DNA of 64,000 nt from Tremella fuciformis. Its lineage: Eukaryota; Basidiomycota; Tremellomycetes; Tremellales; Tremellaceae. The translations under genes and the position numbers were made by a program. Location: positions 2,234,501-2,298,500 of the forward strand of contig CP136495.1 in NCBI GenBank assembly GCA_032768795.1, given 5' to 3'. The notes below the pieces were generated by a model. The model had not been told where the DNA came from, searched no databases, and saw nothing but the letters and a program-made list of their open reading frames with translations. Positions 1 to 11,474 of the stretch are shown here, piece by piece (the first letter of the stretch is position 1; every line of letters begins with the position of its first letter).

Positions 1-349
1 CGGCTGATGGGCGCAACCGGTGCGGCGTATGCCTGTGACATGTTGACGGCATCATCCGGTATTATGAGATCTCAGGACGTTTTGCGATGTCTGTCACAGT
101 TGTAGTTGTGGGCTGCTCATGATAAAGAGCACTGGCCTCAGATCGGTGATGTGGAGACACCTCAAGGGCACCATTCTCTATCGTTAGTGGGCATCGGACC
201 GCCAGCCAGACTGGGAGTTCCCCGACTGTGAAGCGTTGGTCTTCGGGTCCGATACTAGAGAATACCCCCTCTAAATAGGAAAATGGCATCCCTCTATGAA
301 CAACTCCAGATATGTACAACTCCCAACTCGTTTTGTAAAGAGCGGAGGA
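1..349. other. Intergenic stretch, no gene seen
   Basis: No reading frame here resembles a known protein. One minus-strand frame of about 85 codons (62-319) has no recognisable motif and may be chance or the 3' end of a gene lying off the window. Confidence 0.4.
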
Positions 350-2068
350 TCACTTGATCCACTTCTCCGCCGCAGCCCTGACCGCCCAAGTCATCTCGTA
401 TGTGCCCACGGCATCTTCATATCCACACAGAATCCTCTCCTTGCTACCCTTGCCATCGATAACGTCTACGAATGCGTCGATCTCGGTAAAGTAAGCATCG
501 TCGTCCACCGGAGTGGGGATGAGCACAAGCGAGTCCGAGCCGGGTTGGCGGACATGTAGCTGGGGTGCGCCCGAGGTCCCGAAGGGATTCGAGAGGCTGT
601 ACCGTCAGCAAGTACGCATGCAGTGATAGATTGGCACGGCAAGCACTCCGAGAAGGGGGATGGCGATGAACAGGGGAGAAAGGGTAAGGCAAGAGGTTGC
701 GCACATGAGTTGATACCCGTCGGCATATACCTCGAGTTGGGAGGTGTATTCGACTCCATGTAATGCGATGGCATGCAGGAGCATACCGACTCCGCCAGAC
801 TTGTACTTCCTGTGTAGTCAGTCATTCTTGATCTTTCTCTTATGATCAGGCGAATCGCACCAGGAAGCGGTGGTGGCTCGAGGAATCCGGTCATGTAGCG
901 GGATCTTGCTCTCGTCAAATCTCAATTTGGTGAGCTGGCCCGGCTTATCTTTGGCCTCCAGGGCGTGACGTCAGCATGAAGCCTGAACGTGGGCGTCTAA
1001 GACAAACGAGATCGTGTTCATGTCCACCTCACCACCGATGAACCGTATCAGATCGACGAAATGGGTCATCTGCTCGATGATGGGGCCTTGAAGGATCGAG
1101 GTCGTCCACCAGTCCTGCAAGTGAGCCATATCCAATCTGCCTCGCCGCGTCGCTTGTCCGTGAGAGCTAAGAGTTGGGAGAGGCCAACGTAACGTACAGT
1201 CTTGACGGCTAGCTCGTACGCCGTGACACAACGAGCGACCACCGCCATACTTCGCATCAGCCGCCTCCCTTCGTGCCTCGCTTCGAGACACTCACACTTG
1301 GAGGTCGTTCTCCTTGATGATTCGTTTGATCTCCTGCGTTGCCTTCAGATACCTCAAGACGTAGCCGATAGATACAGGGCCAGTGTGCTTCTCATTGAGC
1401 GTCCGCGCGACCTCTCGGGCCTCGCCAACGGATTCGGCCATCGAGGGACCGGTAGCAACTGGTTTCTCGAGAAAGATGGGTGTGGTTGGAAAGAGCGAGT
1501 TGAGGGTCAGCTCGAGGTTGCGCGGGGGATGAAGGCCGCCCCGGAAATTGGGAGGCGTGGCGACGAAGATAGCGCTGCGAGTGTGAGGGGCACGAGGAAG
1601 AGTAGGCGAGAGATAGGCAGAACAGGGAAGAGTCTCAGCTCGATCCTGCATGTTCTCCCTGTGTGTCACTCACCTAGGATTTGAAAGCTCCCCCTGCTTG
1701 ACCTTCGCCTCAAAGTCCTCGACAGTGCGAAGGATCACCGTCCCTTCGTAGCTTGCAGCCCACTGCCCAGCGCGTTTCTTCTCCAGCGCGGCCTCGGCTC
1801 GAGGGGGGTCGACCTCGATGACAGCCACGACGTTGAGGCGGGGCCCGAGCTTCATCTCGAGCCGCTTGGTGATGTTCCATGGGCCCTCGGGGGTGCCAAA
1901 CATGGCCTGTGATCATGGGAGAAGGGCGCGGTGAGGTTGTGATGAGAAGCGGGATGAAGCGATCGGACGGGAACGCAGCGTCAGCTCAGGCTTGACCAGG
2001 CTCCAACAGGGATGACCCACGAAGCCCCCGCCTATCAGAAGGGCATTGAACTGCTCGTCGCTGGACAT
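350..2068 (-). CDS. Gfo/Idh/MocA family NAD(P)-dependent oxidoreductase
   Basis: Multi-exon gene for a soluble dehydrogenase of the Gfo/Idh/MocA family, which oxidises or reduces sugars, inositols or similar polyols. The chosen start (2068) gives MSSDEQFNALLIGGGF, a Rossmann strand with the glycine-rich nucleotide-binding turn, followed after an intron by NVVAVIEVDPPRAE, the second Rossmann strand with an acidic residue. The EKPVATG motif (Lys-Pro of the family) lies near 1460. Downstream exons carry GPIIEQMTHFVDLIRFIGGEV, where the His-x3-Asp region of the active site is expected. The last exon ends RAAAEKWIK and a stop at 350-352. An in-frame upstream ATG at 2125 is possible but less family-like. 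Substrate cannot be told from sequence. Confidence 0.8.
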
Positions 2069-2451
2069 TGCGACGAAGGATTCTGTAGTGGAATGAAGAA
2101 CAGAAGGGAATGCACCATGGACCATTGATAATATGCTGGCATGGCTTGGCTTTACGATGCGATCGGGCCGATGATGGCGTCACTCTTTGTAAGTCTTTTA
2201 TACTCCGGGATATCGGAGCCCCCAATGCTCATATGCATGACTGTGTACGGGACCAAAGACTATCACATCAGGCAGGCAGTGAGAGCGCTTCCATGGCATG
2301 CCGCCGCCGTCCGAGGGCATCAAGGAGTCGAGCGGCCGATATTGGGCGCTGCAGGCCGCACATGCCATCTCACATGCCATTGTGATGCCATGGCTAGCGG
2401 GCGCTACTTGCGGTCACCTTGCCTGGGCTCTCGCAGTCTTGACTTCTCGCA
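2069..2451. other. Intergenic, nothing recognised
   Basis: Overlapping short frames on both strands show no family resemblance. It serves as upstream region of the oxidoreductase and downstream region of the MFS gene. Confidence 0.4.
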
Positions 2452-3927
2452 TCACCCAGCGCGCACTTGATTTCGTTTAGACTCCACGACCACCCAAAAC
2501 ACAGAAGCTGATGCCGACGCGAGTAGCGAGCCGACAAGGAGCGCCACGGGCCAGTATGACCAAGGAGATGTAGCGGTCAACGTCGAGCCACGTATGAGAG
2601 CACCGGCCAGCGGGGTGCCTAGCAACGACGCGAACCCCCGTGCCATGTAAAGCACCCCGTTGACACCAGCAAAGTGTGCAGGCCCGAACAGCTCCACAAG
2701 GGACGTCGGGAAGAGTGATATGTACGCAGACGCGAAGATGCCGTAGGTTACGGCGTACGTGACGAATAGGCCTCGCCCAGCCGCCGTGTCGCTCGTCATG
2801 GTGGACGGGAGCCAGAGGCACAGGCAGACGAGCGCACTGGCCAAGGTGGTATACAGCAGTGCGTGCATGCGGCCGTACCGGTCCGCCAGAAATCCAATGA
2901 CAATCTTGCCAATGGCGTTGCAGGCGTTGGTGATGGCGATGAAGGTTGCCCCTGTCGTCGACGAGTACCCTAGGGTGCGCGCATAGGCGGAGAGGAAGAA
3001 GACGGGCGTGTAGTACGCGGCCGACTGCAGGAACGCGCCAATGAGGTGTGCAATGAAGGTGCGGTTCTTGGTCGCCAGCTGCCAGTCCATGAGCGGGACA
3101 GCGAGCAGCTGGCGCGGTCGGAGATGCCCCAGTCGCGCGTTGTCCGCTTGCAGGCGGGCTTTTGTTGCATCGTCCCAGTCCATAAAGAGCGATGCGACGA
3201 CGATGAGACCCCCGGTGATAGCGCCCGACATCCTCAGCGACGTCCTGAATCCAAACCTGGCTACGGTCGCACTGATCGCAGGCGCCCACACCACACCGCC
3301 CACCCCTGTACCGGAGAGAATGATGCCCATCGCAACGCCACGGCGGGAGGTGAACCAGGGCGGGGAGACGGTGACGGCTGGCATGTACGCCAGGCAGGTG
3401 CCCAGGCCGATCATGAGCCCCTGGGCAAGCTCAAAGTGCCATAGCTTCGTGCCGAGAGAGGCAAAGAGGTGGCCGAGGAAGAAGAGGAGGCCGCCGGTGC
3501 AGATGACAGCTCGGGGCGAGAGTCGTTTCGACCAGGCGGTAGCGAAGGGTGCTCCGATGGTCATGAACGCGACGCTCAGCGTGCCGATCAGGTCGATGAC
3601 GGCGGGCGAGCTGCCGGTGAAGGGCGTCCCTGGTTGCCTCGCCATTTGCTCGTAGAGCTCCTGGTACACGCCAAAGGCGAAGACGGTCCCGCACGAGGTG
3701 AAGACGATGAGGAAGGAGGCGAGGCACACAATGACGGCCCGGCTGATGATTAACCAATCATCCTCGCGACTATGTACAATGACGGAAAGATCTCCTCACT
3801 ACTTGTGATAGGTCCCACTCCATCTCGATGCTGACGGACGGTCGCCGAGGTCGAGATGCTGCGAGGTGGCCGGCCGCAGCTCGAACTCTTCCCGAGCGGT
3901 CCTCGTGCTTGATATTGGCACTGACAT
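2452..3927 (-). CDS. MFS transporter, monocarboxylate-porter-like (MCT family)
   Basis: Membrane carrier of the major facilitator superfamily, closest in look to fungal monocarboxylate transporter homologues. Exon 1 starts at 3927 (MSVPISSTRTAREEFEL) and codes a short hydrophilic N-terminus. A 33-base intron (GTAGTG...CATAG) then joins it in frame to the main exon at about 3768. The main exon encodes about 12 hydrophobic segments, beginning ISRAVIVCLASFLIVFTSCG and including the family features FGVYQELYEQ after TM1 and a central charged loop near 3150. In MCT-like fungal proteins this type moves small carboxylates with protons, but the substrate here is unknown. Total about 480 residues, a normal length. 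Confidence 0.83.
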
Positions 3928-4461
3928 GGTGAGGGCACCGTGTGTCGGATCCGTGTGTCTATCTGCTACAACTCATGAGCCTTTGCTACAAACAGAAAGC
4001 TTGGTATGTATAAAGATGGTAGTCAAGCGGAATCGGAAGGCTTCGGATGCCTGCTTCGAGTCGGCGACATGGAGATGACCGAAACGTCTGTCAGGTTTCT
4101 TACACCGTTTTAGCTGCCTTGCAGCAGTATACATATCACAAAACACGAGGACAAAGACCTGCTGGAGCGCATGTGCAAATCTACAACCAACAGCGGGACG
4201 AAGCAGGTTGGCGTCATCAGACTCAAATGAGAAGAACGATGCGTCCTGTCCTTAGCCGTACCGGTCGCCAAGGGCTCGGCAGATCCCGTACAAGCCCATC
4301 ACTCCTGCGGTATGCGCCGTCGATGGTACGCGCAGTCACGGCCAGTTCACTGCATAACTCTGATCTATCAAAGCCGGTACGGGTCGGTCCGTCACTGCTG
4401 GGTTCGAGCGCGTTCTAGTCAACTCTCTTGCTCTCAAGTTGAAGACTTTCGAATACATCGT
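3928..4461. other. Intergenic, nothing recognised
   Basis: Separates the start of the MFS gene from the 3' end of the RTA1-like gene. Reading frames present are short and without motifs. Confidence 0.4.
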
Positions 4462-6019
4462 TCACAGTTGCGTCAGGATATGAGGGGGGAGTACGACGTA
4501 CGTCCCGGCAAGGAACATCTGCCAGCATCATCCGCTGCACCGAGAGTCCCAGGCAGACTCACCATCAGGAGCGCTTCGAGGATGCAGAAAAGGGTCTGGT
4601 TCACAGCGATGGGACCCTGCCAGCCGTCCAGCAGCTCGCAAGAGCGGAAGAGACCCCTACGAGTGTCGGCTCCACCTCGCAAGACAAGTCGTCGGACCTA
4701 CCTGACAATAAGGAGGAAAGTCGTCCAAGTGAGCGCCCAGAGAGCCGCCTTGGAGCGCTGCGGCTCGTCGCGGAAGTAACGGGACCGCTCGCTCTTTGGC
4801 GTGTGCTCAAATGGCGATGTTGACGAGCTTTCTTGACCGCGAGGCAGGTGGACCTGGGTCATCTCTACTGGGGCTCGATTCTCGGACCGACGACCACATC
4901 GCCAGTTGCCGCAGGGGTTGTACTGTCTCCCCACAGGCAGCTGGCGAAATCGCCGCCAGGCAAACTCGCCAAGCAGCACCGCGAAGACGATGGTCACCAG
5001 GACTGTGCGTCAATATATACCCCACTCAGTAAGGAGAAATAGCTGGCGCACGCTGTATGATGATGCCCGCCGACATGAGCTGAGCGCCGTGATTGGCTCC
5101 TGCGGTAGTGGCGGCAGTACCCGCCCATGCACCGCCGCCTGCCTGCACCAGAAGACAGATCCAGTCGGCGCTCATGAGAATGATGGCCATGCTCTTAGAA
5201 TGCAGGCTGCTGTACGTTCCACTGAACATCAGACTACCTCCTCTCCTCGACCCGCAAAGCTCACCTGGTGTTCGAGACGAGTCTATAGCAGATCAGCAAC
5301 ATCCTAACGTGGACTCAAGACTGTATGCTTACCTCCCGAGGATGAGATAGTTCGTTGCGGAGAAGAAGACCGGGGCAATTACCAGACACACCTCCCTTGT
5401 CGAGTCAGCGTGATTCAAAACGTACGCAGCCGACCCGACTGACTGGGTTATGAACGAGTTGCCGTTGTCGGCCCAAAGGCCACCGTAATTGACTTCCCAG
5501 TACCACGAGTAAGCACTCCAGATACGTCCGCCCCACTGAGTCCGGATGAGCTCAGACTGTGTCCCAGTGCACGCGTACTCACGCCGACACATTCGACTGC
5601 AGGGATGTCAGAAAGCGCTCCCACCTGCAAGAAAAACGGCGTACCCGTGCAGCCAAAAGCCATAAGACCCGAAGCCCACTTGAAGGGTCGAAGATAAGCC
5701 AGAGCGACATATCCCACTGGACATCAGCCGAGCCCAAGGAGAGCCGGTTCAATGGGACTTACACCAGAAGAGGCCGAACAAGGAGACGAAACTGTAGCGA
5801 TCAACAAGGCGCCGTGTGGACTGGAAGCGCATCTGACACGTATGCGACCCATGGCTTCGGCTCGTAGCCGTAGTCTTGATAGGTCACTTGACCCAATACC
5901 GTGTTTGCCGAGCCATTCACATAATTGCAAGGTATGGTGATGCTCTCCGTGGGAGATTTGACGAATGAGCCTGGGTGATCAGCAGTGGAGCGCACGGGGA
6001 GAAGGACCTTACAGTTCAT
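4462..6019 (-). CDS. RTA1-like family seven-TM membrane protein
   Basis: Gene with many short introns for an RTA1/RTM1-type protein (lipid-translocating exporter family), integral membrane proteins linked to resistance to membrane-active compounds and to sphingoid base or lipid movement. Start at 6019: the first codons MNC are followed by a 42-base intron, then an N-terminal segment with YGYEPKPWVAYVSDAL, the usual Y-x-P region before TM1. Later exons show APVFFSATNYLILGR, the most conserved RTA1 block, then DWICLLVQAGGGAW, the D-x6-Q-GGG block, followed by QLMSAGIIIQ. The final exons give RYF...LLIVRS and, after an intron near 4555, the end MMFLAGTYVVLPPHILTQL with stop at 4462-4464. It is divergent from a Zn2Cys6 regulator, a possible controller. 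Confidence 0.8.
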
Positions 6020-6377
6020 AGTCTTTGATTGCTTGTGAGAGATCCCGGGAGTCCATCGTGGGAAGAGACACCGCTCTGCACTCCTATATACGCTTGCATG
6101 ACCATGAGCACGATATCCGGTCGCATGGGCTCGTCACCAGGTAACACAAGCTGTGCAGTGCGAAGCCGAAGCCGAAGCCGTAAGGGTGCCACAAAAGTGA
6201 CCGGATTAGCTTTCGTGACAAAGTTGAGATTAGCGGAATCAAATCCTCGACCCCCCATTACAATTTCCTAACACTGGTCACGTTTGTTGCAACTACCTCT
6301 TAGCCGAAGCCGTATTGGACTACCGGCTTCGGCCCTCTTCATGCCTTCAGCGGCCTCCCGTTCGCCAGTCAAGCATC
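6020..6377. promoter_or_regulatory. Divergent promoter between RTA1-like gene and Zn2Cys6 gene
   Basis: The 358-base interval holds the upstream regions of both divergent genes. It contains CCGAAGCCGAAGCCG (6166-6180) and a perfect 10-base inverted repeat, GCCGAAGCCG (6303-6312) and CGGCTTCGGC (6324-6333), 11 bases apart. CGG/CCG triplets are the half-sites read by Zn2Cys6 proteins, and such a protein is encoded immediately to the right. Confidence 0.45.
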
Positions 6378-8691
6378 ATGGTGCAGAGGCCAGAGCCATA
6401 TCGACCTCGCAGTACGTATCTTCCTAGTCCTTCCCGTAGCCAGTCGTCTGACGAAAACAGAAAACATCAAACGGTGGGCAGCCCCCATTGCTGTGCAGTG
6501 TCCGTGCTCACATCTTTGCAGGTTTCATGCGTGTACCAACTGCTATGTTCGCAAAATCGTACGTCAACATGAGCGTGTCCAGTTAAGGTCTCATGCTGAT
6601 GCCACCAGCGATGTTCCGGGGAGCGTCCCACATGCCGCGCATGCCAGAAGGCGGCCTTGGACTGCGTCTACGCGCCCAAGGAATCGCCGAAGGAGTCGAG
6701 GACACGGTCGGGTCAAGCGTCCACCTCAACACGTGCTCCAGCGGAGCGTAGCTGTGCCGCACTCAGCAAATCTCCTCTTGAGTTGTCTCCACTCCATGGG
6801 ATGTCGCTCGACCCTGTGGGTGACCTGATAGGGCTACAACCCGTCCCAGAGCCATTCGCTTTCACCTTCGACACGAACACCTTTCACTTTGATGTTCCCT
6901 TCCCAACCGCTCCTCTCAGCGCAGATGCCAGCTACAACGCGGTACCAGGCGGAGTGGGATCTCCCCTCAGTGACAGGGATGCTGTTTTGGAAGGTCTCTT
7001 GACGGCAGAGCAGGAAGAACAAGTGTGAGTCCTCATCAGAGAACGCACGGCTGACCGTCCAGCCTTTTCCTCTACTTCCTCCATCAGCGGACCTTTGGCT
7101 CGGAGATTCACATCCCCACCTTCTTCGCCCAACGCAATGACGCCGACCCATCGAAACGTCCACATCGATGTCTGATTCTCGCAATGGTATGTGTCTCCGT
7201 GCTTCATTGAACGGGCTGAACGGTCCTGCAGATTCTTGTGACTTCGGGCGCTCTCCCCTTCTTGCGCGAGCGTGAGTCGGAGATCTACTCTGCATGTCGC
7301 ACAAGCATGGACCTAGCCATTGGTCCTGAGCGTAAACCATTCGATGCACTGCGTGCGGCAACTCTCATGGTTACATGGTTAACTAGTCGTGGTGACTACA
7401 TCCCGGTGAGTAGCCATGTTCAAGCGTCCAGCCTTATCGACTGTACGTCGCTGACAATAGGCCTTCACGATGGTCGGCACGGCCGTCAGGCTGGCCATCT
7501 TCTGCGGCCTCGACCTGATACCCAGCTCGTGGATTGACAGGGTCTCTCAAGATCTGCCGGTCGTACGCCGGAGTGTGGGGTCATGTCTCCCTTTTCCTTC
7601 CTCTCAGATCGAGTTGGCCGAAAGAATATACGCCTTGTAAGTCTGGCTGCGCCGTCCGACTCCTGCTGAGCGTGTCAGTTGGACGGTGTTCCTCGTGGAT
7701 AGGTTCATGGCGATTGGGTGCGACTGGCCGCCCGTCCTGGACCACCGTAATATCCTGACGCCACTGCCTCGCTCTTGGGGGGAGTATCTGGGCGAGAGCG
7801 CGGCTAGACTTCCAGAGGAGCGGCTACAGGACGTGTTTGCTGCTGGCCCTGCGGCTCAATCGTCTTCCCAGACGCAAGCATCGCTCGTTAGTAGAAGACC
7901 CTTGCTGACCGTGATAGAACGCTCCTCATCAAGCTGTCCCTGCTGCTCCACCAGTCTTCCCTGCGAAACAAGCTGGTACCCCCTCACGAGGGATCGTTCC
8001 GATTCCCCACCATGCCCGACGACGAATTGCAGACTGCTCTGCGGAAGGTGGTGCACAGTATTCCTGCGGGTGTCATGGCAGTGACGGGCGAGAGGGGCAA
8101 AAGGAGCATCACGGCCTGGGGCGCCATTCTAGTTCGTGACTGGTTGTCATCGCATAGAACAATGCTCACTTGGCAGCATCTGCTCGTTGGAAACGTGGAG
8201 ATGTACCTGTACGACACCAACTCGTATTACGAGGATAACAGCAGGGCGCTGGCGGCTGTACGGAGGATGATAGTGATCATGCGACTCCTAGGTGACGAGG
8301 TGAGATGGTTGTCATGCGGCGATGCAGTGTTGACTGGTGACAGGAGATAGGGGATCTGAGCCTCTTTGTGGTCATGTGAGCGCTTAAGTACCTTCAAAGG
8401 GCGATACTGAGACAGGCAGGATCTGGCACTTCATGGTACAGTTGTTGGTTATGGAGGAAAAACGGCTCCACATTGAAGATCGAGCGCTAGGTGCAGTATT
8501 CGGGGGCTACCCGAATCCCCGCTGACGCTGCAGAAGCAGAAACTGTGAAGGCAGAGATTGACTTTGTGATGGAGTGCATGCACCGTAAGGCGGGTGCGCA
8601 TCCGTTTGCTGGTCTGCAGGCGACCGGACTGGATGAATGGCGGACTCGTGCGCCGTCGGAGGAGAGAGTGGCGGCTGCGGTCGAGGATTGA
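6378..8691 (+). CDS. Zn2Cys6 (GAL4-type) transcription factor with fungal-specific regulatory domain
   Basis: Nuclear DNA-binding regulator. Exon 1 starts at 6378 (MVQRPEPYRPR); two introns interrupt the zinc cluster. After splicing the motif is exact, C-x2-C-x6-C-x6-C-x2-C-x6-C: ACTNCYVRKI in one exon, RCSGERPTCRACQKAALDC in the next (about 6607-6670). An acidic/Ser-Pro linker follows to 7028. Then come helical exons such as LFLYFLHQRTFGSEIHIP (7063 on), WTVFLVDRFMAIGCDWPP (7680 on) and the C-terminal HRKAGAHPFAGLQATG, ending at 8691. The W-T-V-F-x-x-D-R block matches the Fungal_trans region, where such proteins sense a ligand. Its target is unknown; the divergent RTA1-like gene is the obvious candidate. 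Confidence 0.82.
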
Positions 8692-9000
8692 GCAGGACAT
8701 GCAACAGTGTTGAGTGTCAATGTGTTCTCGCCAAGAAGGCGGGGGGCCTTGCCTCAGCCGCCCAGCCCAGTTAACTACTGGCGCGCTGCGGGAGGCGTCG
8801 GGGATCCGGTCACATGGGCTCGCTTAGGCTGGATCTCACTTTGCCATCGTCCGATTTTGACGGAAGAAGCCTTTTTACATAGCGTACGCCTTATCGCGTG
8901 CTAGAAATGTAGCTCGGCCTTCTCATCCCATAACGATACAATAGCATGTCTGTAGAGACTTTCATCTCCCCATCTCGTTGATACCAGTCTTCCACTCATC
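8692..9000. other. Intergenic, promoter region of permease gene
   Basis: About 310 bases between the regulator stop and the permease start. No gene, repeat or clear motif seen. Confidence 0.4.
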
Positions 9001-10854
9001 ATGACTGATGTCGAGGCGCAGAGGCTGGCTCGCCAGCGGGATGTAGACGAGATCACACCGGCCAGAGTCGTCTCCGGCGATGGCTACCTGGACGACAAGC
9101 ACGCGGTCCGGCCGATAGCAGAGGGCGATGTTCTCACCGAACACGAGAGGAGGAATCTCAGTCGGGGCTTGAAGCAAAGGCACCTGTCCATGGTGGCTTT
9201 GGCTGGTGGGTCTGTCCGTCTCGAGCCTTCATAACTGATTGCCAGGTGCCATCGGAACGGGTCTGTTCTTGGGATTGGGCGGGGCCATAGAGACTGGTGG
9301 ACCCCTCGGTGCGCTCCTCGGCTATGCCATCATCGGCCTCGTGGTCTGCGCTGTCCAGTTCGCGCTGGGAGAAGTCACGGCCCTCCTACCTGTCTCGGGC
9401 TCGTTTGTCCGGCACGCCGAGTTCCTGTTTGACCCGGCTCTGGGATTCGCATTGGGGTGGAACATTGTGTATGGGAATTGGCTCAGCATACCTACCGAGA
9501 TCAGCGCCATATGCGTCTTGTTCCATTTCTGGACCGACGTCAACTCGTCGGTGTGGGTGAGTTGAAGCCCCGACCTATCCAGAGGCTCCATGCTGAAGGC
9601 AGATTGTCGTCTTCATCATCCTCACCGTCGCGGTGGGCATGGCCAAGATCGGCATCTTCGGCGAGGTGGAGTTCGCATTTGCCATCCTGAAGATCCTCCT
9701 TGTCGTCGGGCTCATCATCCTCGGTCTCATCATCGATCTCGGCGGGACCCCCGGCTCAGAGAGGATCGGCTTCCGGTACTGGAACACGCCAGGACCGTTT
9801 GTCCCCTACATTGCCGACGGCGCATGGGGCAACTTTCTCGGTTTCTGGTCCGTGCTCATCAGCGCCGTCTTCTCCTTTGCGGGTGTGGAGAGCGTGGCCA
9901 TGGCAGCGGCCGAGACGCGACATCCTCGGCGAGCGATCCCACGCGCCGTCAAGCGCGTCTTCGCGCGTGTCTCTCTATTCTACGTCCTCGCCGTCCTCAT
10001 CGTCGGCATGCTCGTAGCTTCTGACGATCCGCGGCTGGAGGACGAGTCCGGAACAGCCGCACAGTCGCCATTTGTCATTGCCGCCAGTGCCGCGGGCATC
10101 AAGGCCATTCCGTCAATCGTCAATGCGGTAGTCATCACATCGGCATTCTCATCCTCCAACCAGGCCCTCCTGGCGGGTACACGAGTCCTGTATGCTCTCG
10201 CCATCAAGGGTCAAGCGCCCAAGGTGTTCCTCAGGACCACACGCTGGGGCACGCCGTACACCTGCGTCGCGGTCTTCACGGCATTCATGTTCCTCGCATT
10301 CATGAGTCTTTCCAACGGCGCCTTGACGGTGTTCTACTGGTTCCTCGATCTCGTGGGCTGCGGCGTGCTCATCTCCTGGATTGCGATATTGTTTAATCAC
10401 CTGCGTCTCCTCGCGGCGATGAAGAAGCAAGGGATAAGCCGCGCTGCCCTGCCGTGGTCGAACTGGTGGACCCGTGAGTCACCATCCCACCCTTCAGGCC
10501 ATCAAGCTGATCCACAGCGTATGCCTCTGGCGCAGCACTATTGTTCTGCGTCATAGTGTTGCTCACAAACGGCTTCGCGGTGTTCACAAAGGGCAATTGG
10601 GACCCGGCGAGCTTTGTCACGGCGTACCTGTCAGTGTAGACGCTCTTCATTTGGCACGAGCTAGCTGATCGCCAAGGGATATCCCCCTCGTGCTCGTTGC
10701 ATACCTCGCTTGGAAGTTTATCAAGGGTACAAAGATCGTTGCACTGGCGGATATACCCCTCGAGACGGTTCTAGAGGGCATTGCTGAAGACGAGGAAGAG
10801 GAGGTGCCGGAGGAGAAGAGCGCTCTCAGGTGGATATCATGGGTATGGGATTGA
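9001..10854 (+). CDS. Amino acid permease (YAT family, APC superfamily)
   Basis: Plasma-membrane amino acid/proton symporter. The start at 9001 gives a hydrophilic N-tail ending LSRGLKQRHLSMVALAG; a short intron leads to GAIGTGLFLGLGGAIETGG, the TM1 signature of fungal amino acid permeases (M-I-x2-GGxIGTGLFxG type). Further exons show the conserved PVSGSFVRHAEFLFDPALGF after TM3, FSFAGVESVAMAAAET and PRRAIPRAVKRVF in the central part, SSNQALLAGTRVLYALA, and a C-terminal acidic tail (DEEEEVPEEKSALRW). Introns lie near 9205-9245, 9556-9603, 10473-10517 and 10636-10673. Length of about 570 residues fits the family. Preferred amino acid not predictable. Confidence 0.87.
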
Positions 10855-11474
10855 GTATTGTCGTATATGTATCGTCGTCTCAAAAGGCCTTGTGTGAATG
10901 AAATCGGAGGACAATGGACCTGGACCGCGTCACACGTGCAGACGATCACCTACGTGTTGCTGGAGTTCCACTCGTGTAACGCCTCGTGCTAATTGCTGGT
11001 ATGCTCCGCCAAGCCAAGCCCCCGCAAACCCTCTCGTAAAAGCATCCAAGTCGGCGCAACCTTAACCTCGTCCAAGTCGCCGAGGACAAGAACGTCGTCG
11101 ATCTTCCGGCCAGAGAGCTTATTGACCCTTGACGCATCAACCTTCCCCATCCGGTGGGCCAATTGGTCGTTCCTCTGAGTCTCGTTCATTAACATGCTGC
11201 ATCATCGCTCTCCCATCCATTGGGATCCATCCATGGACCTGGCTGCCGTCCCTCAATCAGGCCCGAGGTCCGACGGCGCGATACGCTCTCGCCTTTGTTT
11301 CATCCGCAGCCCCAAATCAACACTCGCTGACGCTTGATTGACGATGGAGCTCGCTATAACAAGTGGGGCCGCTGGTGCTATGTCTTCGCCACTCCCACTA
11401 CCGCTCGCCTTATCCCTCAGCACTTCTGTGTCTCGTCCTACTCGCTCAGAGCCGCTGCGGGCCAGCGACCAGCG
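10855..11474. other. Intergenic, nothing recognised
   Basis: 620 bases between the permease stop and the WSC gene start. Small overlapping frames only. The WSC frame is open upstream to 11334 but that stretch looks like 5' untranslated sequence because a signal peptide follows the ATG at 11475. Confidence 0.4.

Noticed and set aside
62..319. 85-codon frame at the window start as a gene
   Set aside because: No motif, no splice-supported neighbour and no coding bias that I can see.
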